Shown in pieces: positions 14,217-22,509 of a stretch of 27,094 nt of DNA. The notes beneath the pieces are model-generated. The model saw only the letters and a program-made list of their open reading frames with translations, was not told where the DNA came from and made no database searches. Within the stretch, counting starts at the first letter, position 1, and each line of letters opens with the position of its first letter. The stretch is from Alkalihalobacterium sp048323755 (lineage in GTDB: Bacteria; Bacillota; Bacilli; Bacillales; Bacillaceae_F): assembly GCF_048323755.1 (NCBI RefSeq), contig NZ_JBLWFS010000039.1:1-27094 (forward strand), read 5' to 3'. The position numbers were made by a program, and so were the translations under genes.

Positions 14217-14260
14217 TTGCATATTCAAAGTTCTTTTTGTAAAATGAGAACAAACGTTCT
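14217..14260 (+). promoter_or_regulatory. SOS-controlled promoter: -35, -10 and LexA box
   Basis: TTGCAT (14217-14222) and TAAAAT (14240-14245) are 17 bases apart. One base later lies AGAACAAACGTTCT (14247-14260), which matches GAAC-N4-GTTC with outer A and T. Bound LexA would cover the transcription start, so the following gene should be induced by DNA damage. Confidence 0.65.
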
Positions 14261-14272
14261 TTTGGGGGTTTC

Positions 14273-14563
14273 ATGATGGAATTAGGTACATGTGATAAAT
14301 GCAATAGGACTGGTAGAGCTAAAAATTTAAAACATAAGTATGGTCAAAAGTTATGTCCTGACTGTGATTATCGTAGGTACTTCATTATGTTGTACTTCTT
14401 TGAAGGTGTAACCAAGATACTACAGGTAATGGATACAAAAGAAGGACAGATCATAAAGGTCTTAGATGACGACTATATTAATGGCAATATTGACGCTGAG
14501 ATGAAAAGAGATTTAGAGGAAGATTACGCATCGAAGGTATTAAACAAGAAACCTTATTATTGA
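14273..14563 (+). CDS. Small zinc-ribbon protein under SOS control, function unknown
   Basis: A 96-residue protein. Residues 5-33 contain two Cys pairs (GTCDKCNRTGRAKN and KLCPDCDYRR), a typical zinc ribbon. The rest is helical and charged (EGQIIKVLDDDYINGNID, then AEMKRDLEEDYASKVL). No family was recognised. GGGGG at 14264-14268 precedes ATG 14273 and ATG 14276; the second has the better spacing. The LexA box 12 bases upstream suggests DNA-damage induction. The neighbouring DNA ligase relic hints that this was once a repair-related locus. Real coding is supported by the ribosome binding site, the paired Cys motifs and the promoter. Confidence 0.7.
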   Translation: MMELGTCDKCNRTGRAKNLKHKYGQKLCPDCDYRRYFIMLYFFEGVTKILQVMDTKEGQIIKVLDDDYINGNIDAEMKRDLEEDYASKVLNKKPYY

Positions 14564-14925
14564 GAACATTGAGCTACTCGGTGTACCTAATGCAGCTCGA
14601 AAGAAAGTTTACAGTTTCGAATGCATGGATGACGCGTGAAAATGATAAATTTATATAGTTTACTGGATCTTTAAAGCGTTAAGTGAAATTGCGGAACTGG
14701 CAAAGGCGGGTCTGCTGCGAATACTTAGCTTTGTAGATTTTGCCATAGTCCGCTTATTAGTGACTTATTTTTGTTGGTGGATTAACCAATGTGGTGGGGA
14801 ATTCCTAAACATTTTATCTAAATTGATTTATTCGACTTTTTATAAAAATGTGATAAAAGTGTTAGATTAAAATGTTATTATGGTTATGATGAAACTATAA
14901 GAAATAGATAGAAAGTAGGATTTAT
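14564..14925. other. Gene-free stretch before the first KinB-like kinase
   Basis: It holds an inverted-repeat structure at 14681-14766 and, near its end, TATGAT (14885-14890) as a possible -10 box for the kinase. A 60-codon open frame crosses 14678-14870 but lacks a start codon and ribosome binding site. Confidence 0.5.
14681..14766. repeat. Possible MITE-like hairpin
   Basis: GCGGAACTGGCAAA at 14691-14704 faces TTTGCCATAGTCCGC at 14739-14753 as an inverted repeat, and AAGTGA at the left end faces TGACTT at the right. The loop is more G+C-rich than its surroundings. No second copy was found in the window. Confidence 0.35.
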
Positions 14926-16194
14926 ATGTCACTCATAACAAAGGATTTACTTATTAACTTTTTGTTGATTATTACCCCTATTTTTCTTGTTAACCTTTAC
15001 ATAATGGAACGAAAGTTTAATTTGAGTGAAGAAATGATTAAAAGAATAATGATCGTTGTGTTTAGTGTTTGTATAATTCTTGCTTTATCGTTTTCCTTTG
15101 AATTGTCGAAGGGTCTTATTTTTGATTTTCGAACAATACCTTTTATTTTTGGATTGCTTTATGGTGGCCCGAGAATGGGCGCGATTTTATTAGTAGTCCT
15201 TCTTTCATATCGTTTTGCTCTAGGTGGTGAAGGTGTTTGGGCCGTGTTAATCACCTATATCATCTTGTATGTATCAGGGTGCTTAACGTGGAAACATTAT
15301 CAGGAAATGTCGATACATAAACGATATCTGACGACTGTAGGCTTCATGCTTCTTACAGTATTTCTCTTGTTTATCTCAACTGCAATTTTGTTTAATTCCT
15401 TTGCTTTTTTTGATTTTGTTTTCTGGTTAAATTTCACTATAATCCATGTGGTAGGAGCAATTGTCTTTATTCATTTAATTGAAATGATGAAACAAAACTA
15501 TCAACTTCGAAATGAAATGATTCGTAATGAGAAATCAGAAGTTATTAGTCAGTTAGCAGCATCCATTGCTCATGAAGTTAGAAATCCATTAACGACTACC
15601 AGTGGAGTAATCCAACTGCTACTAAAAGATGAAGTTAAAGATGAAGAAAAACGTAAGGAATTACTTAAACTTGCTAAACAGGAGTTAAAGCAAGCGGAAA
15701 GTGTAATAAGTGATTACTTGCTTGTTGCACGACCATACCAAAATAAGGTGGAAACTTTATCAATCGATGAAATTTTATATCGTTCTATAGAGATCATTCG
15801 TCCAATGGCAAATATGAATAATGTAACCATTGTAAGTGAATTGGAAAACAATTGTTACGTCACAGGTGAAGTCCAGAAGTTACACCAATCCTTCTTGAAC
15901 CTAATAAAAAATGGTATTGAAGCAATGCCTAATGGTGGTACATTAACTGTTAAATGTAAAATAATAAAAGGACAATCCAAAGTACAAATTACCATTGCAG
16001 ACACTGGAATAGGTATGTCAAAACATCAAATAGAGTGTATAGGTGATCCTTATTATTCAACTAAAGAAAACGGAACAGGACTAGGTATGATGGTCGTTTA
16101 TCGGATAATTGAAGGAATGGGAGGAAAAATTAAAGTCTACAGTGAATTGGAAAAAGGTACTGCATTTAAAATCCTTCTTCCTCAAACCAATTAA
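14926..16194 (+). CDS. KinB-like membrane sensor histidine kinase (5TM-5TMR_LYT type)
   Basis: A 422-residue kinase. Residues 1-185 form about six membrane helices with the signature DFRTIPFIFGLLYGGPRMGA and SYRFALGGEG of the LytS/YhcK-type five-helix receptor domain. A HisKA domain follows with the phosphoacceptor His216 in SIAHEVRNPL, then a HATPase with the N box NLIKNGIEAMP, G1 DTGIGM and G2 GTGLGM. The architecture is that of KinB, which feeds phosphate into the Spo0 phosphorelay. No response regulator gene is adjacent, as expected for an orphan phosphorelay kinase. The start is ATG 14926 with GTAGGA shortly upstream. A paralog of the same build lies at 24757-26031. The signal is unknown. 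Confidence 0.88.
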   Translation: MSLITKDLLINFLLIITPIFLVNLYIMERKFNLSEEMIKRIMIVVFSVCIILALSFSFELSKGLIFDFRTIPFIFGLLYGGPRMGAILLVVLLSYRFALGGEGVWAVLITYIILYVSGCLTWKHYQEMSIHKRYLTTVGFMLLTVFLLFISTAILFNSFAFFDFVFWLNFTIIHVVGAIVFIHLIEMMKQNYQLRNEMIRNEKSEVISQLAASIAHEVRNPLTTTSGVIQLLLKDEVKDEEKRKELLKLAKQELKQAESVISDYLLVARPYQNKVETLSIDEILYRSIEIIRPMANMNNVTIVSELENNCYVTGEVQKLHQSFLNLIKNGIEAMPNGGTLTVKCKIIKGQSKVQITIADTGIGMSKHQIECIGDPYYSTKENGTGLGMMVVYRIIEGMGGKIKVYSELEKGTAFKILLPQTN

Positions 16195-16251
16195 AATTGT
16201 TATTAAAATAGCGGTTAAGAGACGGTAGGAAAAACAAGGAAACCACATTGG

Positions 16252-16284
16252 CCCTCTTGCATAGCAAGAGGGTTTGTTGTTTTT
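16252..16284 (+). terminator. Rho-independent terminator of the first kinase gene
   Basis: CCCTCTTGC at 16252-16260 pairs perfectly with GCAAGAGGG at 16264-16272 over a three-base loop, followed by a T-rich tract. Confidence 0.9.
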
Positions 16285-16383
16285 GTAGTGAAATTTGTTG
16301 ACCACATTTCACTGTAAATTCCAGCTCCTACTTTATTATGGTAGAATAATATATTATAACTTTATCTAAATAGCAGTGTACAC

Positions 16384-16415
16384 GCATATATTTCGGATTG
16401 CGAAATATGCTTTTT
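16384..16415 (+). promoter_or_regulatory. Inverted repeat upstream of the drug exporter gene
   Basis: GCATATATTTCG at 16384-16395 and CGAAATATGC at 16401-16410 form a palindrome with a two-base bulge, followed by TTTTT. It lies 58 bases before the GTG start. It could be an operator for a repressor or an attenuator in the leader; no regulator gene is adjacent. Confidence 0.45.
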
Positions 16416-16467
16416 AAGATATACTTAAACATAGGAAGTTAACTTAGTAGATCAGGAGTTTTGCATC

Positions 16468-17886
16468 GTGGATAATCAGAATTATAATAAGGTACTCATT
16501 GCAGGGTTGCTGCTTGTCGGGTCTTTTATTGCAGTATTGAACCAGACGCTCATGATTACGGCGATCCCGCCATTGATGATAGAAATGAATATTACGGCCA
16601 ATACCGGCCAATGGCTGACAACGGTATTTATGCTGGTGATGGGGATTATGGTCCCGATCTCAGCATTTCTCATTGAAAAGTTTACGACGAGGCAGCTCTT
16701 CTTGTCAGCGATGGGAATTTTTACGTTTGGAACGGTAATCGCTGCTGTCGCGACGAATTTTCCTGTGCTGCTTGCTGGGAGAATTATTCAATCGATGGGG
16801 GCAGGAGTGATGATCCCCTTAATGCAGACGGTCTTTTTGCTCATTTTCCCTGTGGAACGACGAGGGACCGCGATGGGATATATCGGTCTTGTCATTTCGT
16901 TTGCACCAGCCATCGGTCCGGTGTTATCGGGATGGATCGTGACCACTTATGAGTGGCGCTACATGTTTTACGGGATTTTACCGTTAGCGATATTAATGTT
17001 AATTGTCGCTTATTTTACTATGAGAAATGTGACCGAGCTTAAAAATCCGAAAGTCGATCCGGTCTCCATTATGTTATCGACCTTTGGTTTTGGAGGACTT
17101 CTTTACGGGTTCACCAGTGCAGGGAATAACGGCTGGGGGAACTGGCAAACGCTGCTGTTCCTTGTCTTAGGTTCACTGACGATTTACATTTTTATTCGAC
17201 GCCAGCTAGGGTTAGCGCGCCCGATGCTCGAATTCCGAGTTTTTAAGGCAAAGATGTTTACCCTATCAACGATTATTTGTAGCATTGGCTTTTTGGGTCT
17301 AATTGGATTGGAGACACTTATTCCTCTCTATATGTACAATATGCGCGAGTTTACAGCCGTCGAAGCTGGAATGGTATTGCTTCCGGGAGCCTTGATTACA
17401 GGATTTATGGCACCGATCACTGGTCGACTTTTTGACCGATATGGTGCGCGGGTGTTAGCAATTCCGGGTCTTATCATTATGACCGTTTCATCGTTTGCCT
17501 TTTTGTTCATCGATACAAACACGTCGATTATGTATTTAAGTGTGATGTATGCGATCCGGATGTTCGGCTTCGGGATGGTGATGATGCCAGTCAATACAGC
17601 GGGCTTAAATCAAATTCCAAGAAAGTTGATTCCCCACGGGTCAGCGGTGACGAATACGATTCGCCAAATGTCAGCGTCGATTGGAACGGGGCTGCTGGTG
17701 ACAGCGATGACAACCGCTGAAAGAGCGGGGTCTAACTTCCCGCAAATTGCAAACCCAGATATTTTTGGTGCGATCGTCGCCTTTGGAATGATTGCGGCAT
17801 TAACGTTTATCTCCTTACTTCTAGGATTTAAAGTGACGAAAACGGAAACACCAACTGATGAACAATGGGAAAAAGGGGCGAGTTAG
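16468..17886 (+). CDS. DHA2 family MFS multidrug exporter (LmrB/EmrB-like)
   Basis: A 472-residue proton-coupled exporter with about 14 membrane helices. Family marks are FIAVLNQTLMITAIPPLM in helix 1, QWLTTVFMLVMGIMVPISAF (helix 2), GRIIQSMGAGVMIPLMQTV in helix 4, the antiporter motif C as GPVLSGWIV, and EWRYMFYGILP. It would pump lipophilic drugs or antibiotics out of the cell, as LmrB does for lincomycin; substrates cannot be read. Start is GTG 16468 with AGGAG at 16454-16458. The coding sequence is visibly richer in G+C than its neighbours (one sampled 60-base line 48% against 33% in the kinase), hinting at a different origin. It is monocistronic. Confidence 0.88.
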   Translation: MDNQNYNKVLIAGLLLVGSFIAVLNQTLMITAIPPLMIEMNITANTGQWLTTVFMLVMGIMVPISAFLIEKFTTRQLFLSAMGIFTFGTVIAAVATNFPVLLAGRIIQSMGAGVMIPLMQTVFLLIFPVERRGTAMGYIGLVISFAPAIGPVLSGWIVTTYEWRYMFYGILPLAILMLIVAYFTMRNVTELKNPKVDPVSIMLSTFGFGGLLYGFTSAGNNGWGNWQTLLFLVLGSLTIYIFIRRQLGLARPMLEFRVFKAKMFTLSTIICSIGFLGLIGLETLIPLYMYNMREFTAVEAGMVLLPGALITGFMAPITGRLFDRYGARVLAIPGLIIMTVSSFAFLFIDTNTSIMYLSVMYAIRMFGFGMVMMPVNTAGLNQIPRKLIPHGSAVTNTIRQMSASIGTGLLVTAMTTAERAGSNFPQIANPDIFGAIVAFGMIAALTFISLLLGFKVTKTETPTDEQWEKGAS

Positions 17887-17935
17887 GGTTGTAAAAAATC
17901 CTTCAGTCACTTCGGAAGGCAATAGCAATAGAAAC

Positions 17936-17974
17936 AGCGTATCTATTCACATCTGAATAGGTACGCTTGTTTTG
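17936..17974 (+). terminator. Rho-independent terminator of the exporter gene
   Basis: AGCGTATCTATTCA at 17936-17949 pairs with TGAATAGGTACGCT at 17954-17967 (one G-U pair), followed by TGTTTTG. It lies 50 bases after the stop codon. Confidence 0.85.
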
Positions 17975-18268
17975 TTGATCTGTCACTGCCTACTAATCCA
18001 CTCACACTGCGTTTCTAGTTGGTTTTGAGTAAGCCTTTTTTGACCAGCTTTTAGTACACTAAAATTTAAAAATGTGTATCAACATTTCAAAAAAATCTTA
18101 ACTGAAAGAAAAATAGGAGTTTTAGACTTAGTAAACAGGAGAAGTTCTTACATATAGTCAAATGCCCGTGAACTTATCCCTGTTTAATAGTTCGATAGAA
18201 GCATAAAAAAAGAAAACCTTGGAAACCTATGTTGTATAAATCTTAGTGAACAACAGTGGGTGATTTCG
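17975..18268. other. Leader region of the germination operon
   Basis: A/T-rich, no gene. Forespore operons of this kind usually have a sigma-G promoter, but I could not identify a convincing pair of boxes here. Confidence 0.4.
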
Positions 18269-19789
18269 TTGCGAAAAAATAAAAGGTTGGGTTTGACAAA
18301 ATTACAATCCAAGGAACAATCGCCACCTACCAGTGGAAATGATAATCATAATGAAAAATCAAACGATAAGATTAGTGAAAGCAACATTCCACCGATCGAA
18401 CATATCCTGTTTGAGTTTGAGGATTGTTCAGATGTTGTGCACTACCAATTCGAGGACATCCATATTGATCTGGTATACTTTGATCACCTTGTGGATAGTT
18501 TTGAACTAGACCGAGATATCATCACTCCATTACAGCATATTAACAAAGAGGAAGAACTATCACATCTATGGAATCGATCTATATTTAGGCGAAGTCATGA
18601 GTATAAAGAGGTTATTAAATCGATCTTATCGGGATCTGTAGCTGTCATTTATGGACATGAAATGTACACAGTCAATATATTTGGTCCACAAATGCGATCA
18701 ATCGATAAGTCTGAAACAGAAGCAACGATAATTGGTTCTCATGAAGCATTTATCGAGTCAATCGATATTAATTTATCTTTAATTCGGCGAAGATTAAAAA
18801 GCTCTCATTTAAAAGTTATCCGATTAGAAGCAGGAGAGGTGACTAAAACGTCAATTAGTTTAGTTTACATAAAAGATCTAGTAAACCAAGAGTTTGTTGC
18901 CGAATTAAAAAAAAGAATTGAGGCTATCGAGTTTGATTATATAACGGATTCCAATATGTTCGTACAGTTGATAGATGACTATCCATTTTCCATCTTTCCA
19001 CAGTTTTTGACGACAGAAAGACCAGAAGTCGCAGTGACCAAGTTATCATCTGGAAAAGTGATTGGGTTAGTTGATGGGAGTCCGTCTATCTTTATCGCAC
19101 CGACCAATTTCTTTGAGTTCTTTCAATCACCTGACGATATTAGCCAACGGTGGGTAATTGGAACTGCCACGAAATGGCTTAGGTATGCAGCTTTTTTTAT
19201 TACATTAACATTTACCTCGTTTTATGTATCGGTCACAACGTTTCATTATGAAATGATCCCTGAAACTTTACTTCTTTCACTAGGGGAATCAAGAAATCAA
19301 GTGCCATTTCCACCCTTGATTGAAGCGATGGTTATGGAGTTTACCATTGAGTTATTAAGAGAAGCTGGAGCCCGTTTACCTTCTAAGATTGGACAAACCA
19401 TTGGGATCGTTGGAGGGATTGTTATTGGACAAGCAGCTGTAGAAGCAGGGCTTGTGAGTAATACATTAATTATTGCTGTAGCTATTTCTGCGATTGCTTC
19501 GTTTGTAATGCCTAATTACTTACTCAGTGCTGCTTTAAGAATTGCTCGATTTTTATTAATTATACTAGCAGGCTTTTTAGGTAATTTAGGATTAATTATT
19601 GGTATAGCTTTTATTGTGAGTCATCTAGCGAAAGTAACTAATATTAATATGCCTTACTTAAGTCCTGCAGCGCCTATTCATTTTCATGATTGGAAGACAG
19701 CCTTTATTCGAGCTCCATTTATCATGTTAAAAGATCGTCCACATGACGCGAAATCTCCCAATACGGTAAAAAGTCAGGTGAAGGAATAA
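18269..19789 (+). CDS. GerA family spore germinant receptor, A subunit
   Basis: A 506-residue inner spore membrane protein. The N-terminal soluble domain (to about residue 300) has HLWNRSIFRRSHEYKEV-type and RPEVAVTKLSSGKVIGLVDG family blocks. The membrane part includes RYAAFFITLTFTSFYVSVTT, FPPLIEAMVMEFTIELLREA, GARLPSKIGQTIGIVGGIVI and APIHFHDWK. With the B and C subunits it forms the receptor that detects nutrients and opens ion release. TTG 18269 was preferred over GTG 18260 since GTGGGTG lies six bases before it and the GTG has no ribosome binding site. The stop overlaps the next start (TAATG). Germinant specificity is unknown. Confidence 0.92.
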   Translation: MRKNKRLGLTKLQSKEQSPPTSGNDNHNEKSNDKISESNIPPIEHILFEFEDCSDVVHYQFEDIHIDLVYFDHLVDSFELDRDIITPLQHINKEEELSHLWNRSIFRRSHEYKEVIKSILSGSVAVIYGHEMYTVNIFGPQMRSIDKSETEATIIGSHEAFIESIDINLSLIRRRLKSSHLKVIRLEAGEVTKTSISLVYIKDLVNQEFVAELKKRIEAIEFDYITDSNMFVQLIDDYPFSIFPQFLTTERPEVAVTKLSSGKVIGLVDGSPSIFIAPTNFFEFFQSPDDISQRWVIGTATKWLRYAAFFITLTFTSFYVSVTTFHYEMIPETLLLSLGESRNQVPFPPLIEAMVMEFTIELLREAGARLPSKIGQTIGIVGGIVIGQAAVEAGLVSNTLIIAVAISAIASFVMPNYLLSAALRIARFLLIILAGFLGNLGLIIGIAFIVSHLAKVTNINMPYLSPAAPIHFHDWKTAFIRAPFIMLKDRPHDAKSPNTVKSQVKE

Positions 19790-20883
19790 TGGAAGTGGTT
19801 CAAGAAAAGAAATTACAGCCCATTCAAATTGCAATACTAATTTATATGGTAGAAGTGGGGATTTTTCTTTTTAATATTCCTCGTTTAATTGCTCAAATTC
19901 ATGGGACAAATGGCTGGCTGTCATTATTTGGCTATACGTTATTAGCCAGTTTTAATATTTGGTTGATTTATATGGTATTTAAATTAGGAAACGGTAAATC
20001 AATACTTTTGATCTTAAATCAATCCTTTTCTAGTTGGATTATGAAACCTCTATACCTTCTCTTTGCGTTGTTTTGGGGATTACTTGCCTGCTTAATTATT
20101 AAACAATATATTTTTATCGTTCAGGTGATCGCTTTTCCGACAACACCAACTTATTATATTTTGATTATTATTTTAATTACAGTTTTTTTTATAACGATCA
20201 ATGGAATATTTAATATTGTAAAAACGACTACAATCTTTTTCTTTTTATCGATTTGGGTATCTTTCGTTGGACTTTATTACTTCCTCAAGATCGAATGGGG
20301 AGACTTTACTACCTTTCTATTTAAAGCAAATGAACGTCAGTTCAAAGACAGTGTAGAGATATACGGTGGGTTTGTCGGGTATGAATTAAGTCTATTTTTA
20401 TTTCCTTTTGTTAAAAAGGGTAACTCATTTTTGAAAGCTCTTTTAGCCGGAAATCTCTACACAACGTTTATCTATCTGTATACGAGTATTATATGTTTTG
20501 GTTTTTTTAGTTTTGGACAATTGCAGCATTTGCTTTATCCAACGTTGCAATTATATAGTTATCTTGAATTTCCTTTTCTCGTTCGAATTGAAAATTTAAT
20601 CTTTAGTGTTTTCTTATTTAAAGTGATTGTAACAAGCGTCCTTTATTATTGGGCGGGAACACAATTAGTACAGGAAGTATTACCGCGTGTAAAAGAAAAA
20701 TGGCTTACTTTTTTTATTATTTTCATTTCTTTTTTCATTGCTTTAGGGGCGTATAACAGTATTGAAGTAGCTTCTTGGTTAAAAATAGTAGTGGTAATTG
20801 AAATCGGAGTAGCGTTTATTTTGCCTATTCTATTAATTATCCTACTCAAACGACAAGCGAGGAACCATGCCTATGAGAATTAA
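19789..20883 (+). CDS. GerB family spore germination permease, B subunit
   Basis: A 364-residue protein with about ten membrane helices, of the endospore branch of the amino acid-polyamine-organocation transporter superfamily. It begins with QPIQIAILIYMVEVGIFLF and contains LFLFPFVKKGNSFLKALLAG, typical of GerAB/GerKB. This subunit is thought to bind the germinant. Its ATG overlaps the A-subunit stop and its 3' end overlaps the C-subunit start by 17 bases, so translation of the three is coupled. Length is normal for the family and no defect is seen. Confidence 0.92.
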   Translation: MEVVQEKKLQPIQIAILIYMVEVGIFLFNIPRLIAQIHGTNGWLSLFGYTLLASFNIWLIYMVFKLGNGKSILLILNQSFSSWIMKPLYLLFALFWGLLACLIIKQYIFIVQVIAFPTTPTYYILIIILITVFFITINGIFNIVKTTTIFFFLSIWVSFVGLYYFLKIEWGDFTTFLFKANERQFKDSVEIYGGFVGYELSLFLFPFVKKGNSFLKALLAGNLYTTFIYLYTSIICFGFFSFGQLQHLLYPTLQLYSYLEFPFLVRIENLIFSVFLFKVIVTSVLYYWAGTQLVQEVLPRVKEKWLTFFIIFISFFIALGAYNSIEVASWLKIVVVIEIGVAFILPILLIILLKRQARNHAYEN

Positions 20884-21991
20884 ATTGCTAATTCTTATAT
20901 TTTTCCTCCTTATTCATACAGGATGTACAGATATACGAATACTTGAAGATATTGGGTTTATTCATGGGATGGCGTTAGATATAAAAGTAAAAGAAGAGTA
21001 TGATTATCGAAGAAACTTACTCATTACTGTATCAATACCACAAATTGAACAAGCGGCTAAAAAAAATCGAGAAGTCTTAACGACAGTCGGTAGAAGCGAT
21101 AAGGAGGCCATGTTAAGTTTTGCTAGACAATCAAATCGTCAGCTCGTTAGCGGTCAGCTTAAAAACATATTATACGGTTTAGAGCTTGCAGAGTCTGGAA
21201 TTGGTGAAAATATTGACACTTTAAATCGAGACCCCACATTTGGATCACGTATTAAAATAAGCGTAGTGAATGGTTCTGCTAATGAATTGCTATCCAGGGA
21301 CTATCCAGAACACCCTAGGACAAGTCAATATATAGATGAAATGTTAGAAAAAGAAGCCCAACTTAATGTAATTCCCGAAACGCGCCTTTACCATTTTACA
21401 AAAGATTTATTTGATGATGGAAGAGATCCTGTAGCACCGGTGTTAAAAATGGGTAAAAATGAAATCATTGTCGATGGAATTGGACTTTTTCAAGACGATC
21501 GCTATATTACCAAATTAGAGCCAGGAGACTCAAGAGTTTTCTTCTTTTTAAGAGGAGATTTCACGGAAGGGGCCCTACATTTTGATATTGAAGATGAGGA
21601 AAAAAATAAACCAGCCCAACTTTTATATGATTCACTTGAAAACCATCGGAGAATATCAGTTGACACAAGCAAATTTCCAGATTTAGAAGTCAATATTGAA
21701 CTAAATATAAGAGGTTCTCTACTCGAGTATAACGGAACGCTGGATATTACGAACAAAACAGAGTTACATCATTTAGAACAAATTATCGAAGGGAAAATTA
21801 AAGCACACGCAGAAGAAATCGTTAAAGTAATGCAGGAGGAAAAAGTTGACAGTATTGGAATTGGTAAAGTTGTTAGAAAACACTTGGATTATGAAACGTG
21901 GAGTTCAATAGATTGGCGAGACATTTACTCCAACGCAATGATAACTATTGAAGTTCATGCGGTAATTAAAGATATTGGGTATTTTAGTTAA
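20867..21991 (+). CDS. GerC family spore germination lipoprotein, C subunit
   Basis: A 374-residue lipoprotein with a short signal peptide ending HTGC (Cys near residue 20; His at the -3 position is unusual). GerAC/GerKC family blocks are LEDIGFIHGMALDIK, SREVLTTVGRS-type text near 75 (NREVLTTVGRSDKEA), and the C-terminal VDSIGIGKVVRKHLDYETW then SSIDWRDIYSNA. It sits on the outer face of the inner spore membrane beside the A and B subunits. ATG 20867 has GAGGAA at a good distance; ATG 20873 is less likely. It is the last gene of the operon. Confidence 0.92.
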   Translation: MPMRIKLLILIFFLLIHTGCTDIRILEDIGFIHGMALDIKVKEEYDYRRNLLITVSIPQIEQAAKKNREVLTTVGRSDKEAMLSFARQSNRQLVSGQLKNILYGLELAESGIGENIDTLNRDPTFGSRIKISVVNGSANELLSRDYPEHPRTSQYIDEMLEKEAQLNVIPETRLYHFTKDLFDDGRDPVAPVLKMGKNEIIVDGIGLFQDDRYITKLEPGDSRVFFFLRGDFTEGALHFDIEDEEKNKPAQLLYDSLENHRRISVDTSKFPDLEVNIELNIRGSLLEYNGTLDITNKTELHHLEQIIEGKIKAHAEEIVKVMQEEKVDSIGIGKVVRKHLDYETWSSIDWRDIYSNAMITIEVHAVIKDIGYFS

Positions 21992-22031
21992 AGATCATGT
22001 CACTGCATTACGTACTTTTTATGAACGTGAT

Positions 22032-22053
22032 GATGGGCTTCTTTAAGCCCATC
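22032..22053. terminator. Hairpin after the germination operon
   Basis: GATGGGCTT at 22032-22040 pairs perfectly with AAGCCCATC at 22045-22053. There is no T tract on the plus side, so termination is plausible but less certain. It lies 40 bases after the C-subunit stop and just beyond the end of the opposing GerC relic. Confidence 0.55.
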
Positions 22054-22059
22054 TCACAC

Positions 22060-22282
22060 TTAAATAACAGATGTGCTCCCCTTATTAAACATCGCATAAT
22101 CACGAATTTTTAAATCCAAATGTATGTTTCCCCTCCATATTAGGATAAATCTCTTCCCAGTTCAAAGCTTTTCATTCCTCATAAGGCATGGTGTTTCTCA
22201 CTTTTTGCCCGATCCCTAGACTATCCACCTGATTTTCTTGTAAAAACTTGATAATTTCATTTGTTTTACCTAGGATAAACTA
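22060..22282 (-). pseudogene. C-terminal remnant of a second GerC-type germination lipoprotein
   Basis: The minus strand reads TNEIIKFLQENQVDSLGIGQ, then KVRNTMPYEE, an in-frame TGA exactly where family members have Trp, then KALNWEEIYPNM. The end, in another frame, is KIRDYAMFNKGSTSVI and stop. It aligns with the intact C subunit (VDSIGIGKVVRKHLDYETW, DWRDIYSNA). At least one stop mutation and one frameshift are present and the N-terminal four fifths of the gene are gone. It shows that a second germinant receptor operon once stood here on the opposite strand. Confidence 0.75.
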
Positions 22283-22483
22283 AAGAAAATTAACGAATTT
22301 TTTAGTGAAATTCTCGTTTGGTTTATATCATCTTTATATAAGCATACTTCCATCAATCATAACCTTACTTTGAGTGGATATATCTTCCTACCCTTGAGTG
22401 CTCAGGATAGTCACTGGATACTAAAACTATGCACCAGAACCCCTAACAGAAAAAAACGATTTTGGTGCTAAAACACACAAAAA
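22283..22483. other. Intergenic stretch with no feature I can support
   Basis: Between the GerC relic and the terminator of the next minus-strand gene I see no open frame, start signal or repeat worth naming. Confidence 0.4.
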
Positions 22484-22509
22484 AGAGATGTACGTTGTTA
22501 TACATCTCT
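22484..22509 (-). terminator. Terminator overlapping the end of the CBO0543-type gene
   Basis: AGAGATGTA at 22484-22492 pairs perfectly with TACATCTCT at 22501-22509. On the minus strand the stem is followed by TTTTTTGTG. The upstream arm encodes the last sense codons (Arg-Asp-Val) and the stop codon lies in the loop. Confidence 0.8.

Noticed and set aside
14678..14870. A 64-codon open frame with hydrophobic stretches (LRILSFVDFAIVRLLV)
   Set aside because: It has no start codon or ribosome binding site, and it lies across an inverted repeat that explains the open frame.
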